Assembly: GCA_965204235.1 (NCBI GenBank)
Contig: OZ241979.1
Location: 1,674,001 to 1,738,000 of the forward strand
Source: JAJDTQ01 sp965204235
GTDB lineage: Bacteria; Desulfobacterota; Binatia; UBA9968; JAJDTQ01
Length of the DNA stretch: 64,000 bases
Direction: 5' to 3'
Shown here: in pieces, positions 61,067-64,000 of the stretch
Position numbering within the stretch: position 1 is the first letter of the stretch
Layout of the letters: each line of letters opens with the position of its first letter
Translations under genes and position numbers: made by a program
The notes under the pieces: model-generated
Seen by the model: the letters and a program-made list of their open reading frames with translations, nothing else
What the model was told of the DNA's origin: nothing
Databases searched by the model: none

Positions 61067-62051
61067 CGTACATGCCCACTTCGTGCCGCCCACCGTCCTG
61101 GAGACTCTGGCCGACGAGGGCGCAGCCCTCGGCATCGCACTGGTGGAGAAGGCGCCCGGGTCCCGGTGCTGCCGGTTCGACCACGGCCTGGAGGCGCGCC
61201 CTTTCCTCCCCGGCCTGCTGGACGTGGACGCTCGGCTCCGGGAGATGGACGGGCAACGGGTGCAACGGCAGGTCCTGTCGGTGTGGACCGACGTCTTCGG
61301 CTACGGCATGGACCCCGCCAAGTGCCGCGCGTGGCACCGCATCCTGAACGACGCCCTCGGCGAGTTGTGCGCGGCCCGTCCGGAGCGGTTCTCCTGGATG
61401 GCTTCCGCGCCCCTCAACGACGACGCGGGAGCGGCCCGGGAACTGGAGCGCGGGGTGGAGAACGGCGCGGCAGGCGTCATCGTCACAGCCAACGTCCACG
61501 GACGGAACCTGGGGGAAGTCCCCCTGGACGAGTTCTGGAGCGCCTGCGATGCCCTGGACGCGCCGGTCTTCGTCCACCCTTCCCTGCCGCAGCCGCTGCC
61601 CAGGGCCGAGAAGTTCAGCCTCAACCAGACCTGCGCCTACACCATGGACACCACCCTCGCCGCGGGATCCATGATCCTGAGCGGGACCCTCGACCGCTTT
61701 CCGAGGCTCCGGCTGTTGTTGTCCCACGGGGGCGGGAGCCTGCCCTACCTCATCGGCCGTTTCGACCGCATGCACGAGGCCGCAGACCGGAACGCAACCG
61801 GGGACAGGGCGGCGCACCCGCCCAGCGCCTACCTCCGGCGCTTTCTCTACGACAGCATCGTGCACAGCCGCGAGGGGCTGCGGTTCCTGCGGGACCTGGT
61901 GGGGACCGAGCGCATCCTGCTGGGCGGCGACGCGCCGTTCCCGCCCGGCGACCCGGACCCCCTGGGGAGCCTGGAGCGGGCCGGCCTCGACCGCGCCGCT
62001 ATCCACCGCATCGCCGTGACCAACCCCGGAAGGGAGTACCGCCTGCCCTGA
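61053..62051 (+). CDS. Amidohydrolase family protein (ACMSD-like)
   Basis: A 332-residue TIM-barrel metal enzyme from GTG 61053. It has the metal pair in VDVHAHFVPP, a histidine in APVFVHPSLPQ, another in LLLSHGGGSLPYLIGRFDR and the acid in ILLGGDAPFPPG. This is the amidohydrolase_2/ACMSD pattern, whose members decarboxylate or hydrolyse carboxylated compounds. It ends the catabolic cluster and is 19 bp from the aminopeptidase gene. A non-oxidative decarboxylation of an aromatic or muconate-type acid fits the neighbourhood but is inferred. Confidence 0.88.
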   Translation: MTAVDVHAHFVPPTVLETLADEGAALGIALVEKAPGSRCCRFDHGLEARPFLPGLLDVDARLREMDGQRVQRQVLSVWTDVFGYGMDPAKCRAWHRILNDALGELCAARPERFSWMASAPLNDDAGAARELERGVENGAAGVIVTANVHGRNLGEVPLDEFWSACDALDAPVFVHPSLPQPLPRAEKFSLNQTCAYTMDTTLAAGSMILSGTLDRFPRLRLLLSHGGGSLPYLIGRFDRMHEAADRNATGDRAAHPPSAYLRRFLYDSIVHSREGLRFLRDLVGTERILLGGDAPFPPGDPDPLGSLERAGLDRAAIHRIAVTNPGREYRLP

Positions 62052-62070
62052 TCCGCGCCCGGAGCACGAC

Positions 62071-63357
62071 ATGGACCTGCAACGCTTCAACCGGGAACTG
62101 ATGGATTTCCTGGCCTCGTCGCCCACGCCCTTCCACGCGGTCCACGAGATGGCGCGGCGGTTGGCGGAAGCCGGCTTCGAGCGCCGGCCCGAGGGCGACG
62201 TCTGGCGGTTGGACCCCGGAGGGCGTTGGTTCACCACCCGCAACGACTCCTCCCTCATCGCCTGGACCGCGCCCGCCCGCGGCGCCCTCGCCGAGCGCGG
62301 TCTGCGCATGGTGGGCGCCCATACGGACTCGCCCTGTCTCAAGGTCAAGCCGCAGCCGGAGTTGCGCAGGCAGGGATACCTCCAACTCGCCGTGGAGGTG
62401 TACGGCGGAGCGCTCCTGAACCCGTGGTTCGACCGCGACCTGTCCGTGGCGGGACGGGTGAGCTACCTCGACCGCGGCGGCGCCCTCTCGCACGGTCTCG
62501 TGGACTTCGCCCGGCCGGTTGCGGTGATCCCCAGCCTCGCCATCCACCTGGACCGGGAGGCCAACGACAACCGCACCGTCAACGCCCAGACCTGCCTCCC
62601 GCCCGTGCTGGGGCAAAGCGGCGAAGACGACCTCAAGGCGCTGCTGCGCCGGCGGCTGGAGGCGGACGCCGGCGCGGAGGTGGACCGGGTGCTGGACTAC
62701 GAGTTGTTCCTCTACGACACCCAGCGGCCCGCCCTCGTGGGACTCGGGCAGGAGTTCATCGCGTCGGCCCGGCTCGACAACCTGCTGAGTTGCTTCACCG
62801 GCCTCCGGGCGCTGCTGGACGCCGACCGCCGGACCGGCGCGCTGCTGGTGTGCAACGACCATGAAGAAGTGGGGAGCACCACCGCGTCCGGCGCCCGCGG
62901 GCCCATGCTGACGCAAGTGCTGGAGCGCCTGCTGCCGGACCCGGAAGAGCGGAACCGGGCCCTGTCCCGCTCCATGCTGGTATCGGTGGACAACGCCCAC
63001 GGCGTCCATCCGAACTTCGCCGACCGGCACGACGACAACCACGGACCGCGGCTGAACCGCGGTCTGGTCCTCAAGGTCAACGCCAACCAGCGCTACGCCA
63101 CCAACAGCGAGACCGGCGCGGTCTTTCGCCGGCTGGCCGAGGACGAGGGCGTTCCCGTGCAGGCGTTCGCGGCGCGCAGCGACATGGCCTGCGGCAGCAC
63201 CATCGGCCCCCTGGCCGCAGCCGAGACGGGGGTGCGGACCGTGGACGTGGGCGCGCCCCAGTGGGCCATGCACTCGGTCCGCGAACTCGCGGGCACCATG
63301 GACGCATTCGACCTGAGCCGCGTCCTGCGGCGCTTCTTCGACACGGAGCGGCTCTAG
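62071..63357 (+). CDS. M18-family aspartyl aminopeptidase
   Basis: A 428-residue zinc aminopeptidase of the M18 family. It opens with LMDFLASSPTPFHAVHEMAR. Zinc ligands are in MVGAHTDSPCLKVKPQPEL and CNDHEEVGSTTASGARGPML, with later motifs VSVDNAHGVHPNF and RSDMACGSTIGPLAA, and the final HSVRELAGTMDAF. The length is typical. It removes N-terminal acidic or other residues from peptides in the cytoplasm. It directly follows the catabolic cluster with 19 bp spacing and may be co-transcribed. A role in peptide turnover is the default. Confidence 0.95.
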   Translation: MDLQRFNRELMDFLASSPTPFHAVHEMARRLAEAGFERRPEGDVWRLDPGGRWFTTRNDSSLIAWTAPARGALAERGLRMVGAHTDSPCLKVKPQPELRRQGYLQLAVEVYGGALLNPWFDRDLSVAGRVSYLDRGGALSHGLVDFARPVAVIPSLAIHLDREANDNRTVNAQTCLPPVLGQSGEDDLKALLRRRLEADAGAEVDRVLDYELFLYDTQRPALVGLGQEFIASARLDNLLSCFTGLRALLDADRRTGALLVCNDHEEVGSTTASGARGPMLTQVLERLLPDPEERNRALSRSMLVSVDNAHGVHPNFADRHDDNHGPRLNRGLVLKVNANQRYATNSETGAVFRRLAEDEGVPVQAFAARSDMACGSTIGPLAAAETGVRTVDVGAPQWAMHSVRELAGTMDAFDLSRVLRRFFDTERL

Positions 63358-63374
63358 GAATCAGGTTAGCGCCT

Positions 63375-64000
63375 ATGCCCCCCCCTCCCCCGTCCGATCC
63401 CGGACGCCTCCCCCTGTGGTTGCTGCTCCTCGCCCTGTCCACGTTGTTCCCGTACAGCTTCGACAAGGGATACTTCTACCGTCCCGGCCCCAATGACTGG
63501 AATACCGCGAAGAACTTGGCCATCGCCGAGAACCTTTCGCCCGACCACGGTTTCCGGTTGTTCCTGAGGCGGCCCCCGGGACCGGGCGGCGCCCCGCAAT
63601 ACGAGATGTACAGCCGCTTTCCCGTCGGCGGATTCGCGCTGATCAAACTCGCCATCCTCCCCTTCGGAAACGACCTGTCGGCCAGCATCCTGGCCGCCCG
63701 CATGCTCATGCTGCTGTTGTTCAGCGCCGCCGCTCTCCTGGCCTTCCACTCCCTCGCACGGATCACCGCCCAACGCTGGGCCGCGCTGGCCGCCACCCTC
63801 GCGGCCTTCTCATCCCACTACATGCTGTTGTACAGCAACGCGGTTTCCGTCGAGATGAGCGTGGACCTGTTCGCGGTGATGCTGGTCTTCCACGGCATGG
63901 TGGTGTTCGTGCAGGAGGGACGGTTCCGCCAGTTGCTGGCCAGGACCTGCGTCGCGCTGCTGCTGGGGTGGCATGTGTATGCCTTCCTGCTGCCGTTCCT
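63375..64000 (+). CDS. Polytopic membrane protein, glycosyltransferase-like (partial)
   Basis: The gene starts at ATG 63375 and runs off the window after 208 codons. The product has a proline-rich start (MPPPPPSDPGRLP), a membrane helix (LWLLLLALSTLFPYSF), a periplasmic loop with YRPGPNDWNTAKNLAIAENL, and further helices (ARMLMLLLFSAAALLAFHSL and WAALAATLAAFSSHYMLLYS). The first-loop layout recalls GT-C/GT39-type membrane glycosyltransferases, but the Asp-Asp/Glu metal pair cannot be confirmed. The function is therefore tentative. It is 17 bp from the aminopeptidase stop. Confidence 0.6.
   Translation, partial: MPPPPPSDPGRLPLWLLLLALSTLFPYSFDKGYFYRPGPNDWNTAKNLAIAENLSPDHGFRLFLRRPPGPGGAPQYEMYSRFPVGGFALIKLAILPFGNDLSASILAARMLMLLLFSAAALLAFHSLARITAQRWAALAATLAAFSSHYMLLYSNAVSVEMSVDLFAVMLVFHGMVVFVQEGRFRQLLARTCVALLLGWHVYAFLLPF

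Overview
The window is about 64 kb of high-GC bacterial DNA from a Gram-negative-type heterotroph. Signs of this are two tripartite tricarboxylate transporter (TTT) loci, a TRAP transporter, a periplasmic 5'-nucleotidase-like protein, a lytic transglycosylase and many alpha/beta hydrolases. The combination of TTT, TRAP, LLM-class oxidoreductase and acyl-CoA genes recalls uncultured Deltaproteobacteria/Tectomicrobia-like genomes, but no marker here fixes the taxon. There is no rRNA. One tRNA-Phe lies at 5.3 kb.

Layout. 0-5.1 kb: end of a TRAP transporter, a secreted lamin-tail-like protein, a binding protein without a signal peptide, a small two-gene unit (two-helix membrane protein plus Cas2-like fold) and an acyl-CoA-dehydrogenase-fold flavoprotein. 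5.3-18.5 kb: tRNA-Phe, ornithine cyclodeaminase family, a RelE/HigA-type toxin-antitoxin pair, a TTT locus (tctC-tctA-tctB), lytic transglycosylase, 5'-nucleotidase-like protein, an aspartoacylase-like hydrolase overlapping a GCS2-CBS fusion ligase, and a 2-hydroxyacid dehydrogenase. 18.6-22.4 kb: three tandem secreted FGE-fold paralogues with different N-terminal modules (ankyrin, none, Sel1). 22.5-26.7 kb: a DMT exporter and a second TTT locus.

27.0-53.3 kb is an accessory island. It holds a complete type 1 BREX locus (brxA-brxB-brxC-[hicB-hicA]-pglX-[AlbA_2/HATPase gene]-pglZ-brxL), an MFS/hydrolase pair, topB, a Septu pair (ptuA-ptuB) and a ribosomal-peptide (RiPP) operon on the minus strand. 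The RiPP operon reads alpha/beta hydrolase, radical SAM/SPASM maturase, 61-residue precursor, 2OG-Fe(II) oxygenase and HExxH peptide hydroxylase. The precursor ends in three consecutive aromatic-x-Arg triplets and starts at a TTG behind a strong ribosome binding site. It is the best candidate here for an unusual system. A divergent DHA2-type exporter may serve it.

55.2-62.1 kb is a collinear catabolic cluster of hydrolases, an LLM flavin oxidoreductase, an acyl-CoA synthetase, an SDR and an ACMSD-type amidohydrolase. It is followed by an M18 aminopeptidase and the start of a polytopic membrane protein cut by the window end.

A non-coding mobile element of about 110 bp (MITE-like, terminal inverted repeats, 4-bp target duplications) occurs five times: 21.1, 26.8 (degenerate), 33.4, 44.3 and 54.9 kb. 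The 33.4 kb copy lies in frame inside pglX and adds about 37 residues to the methyltransferase.
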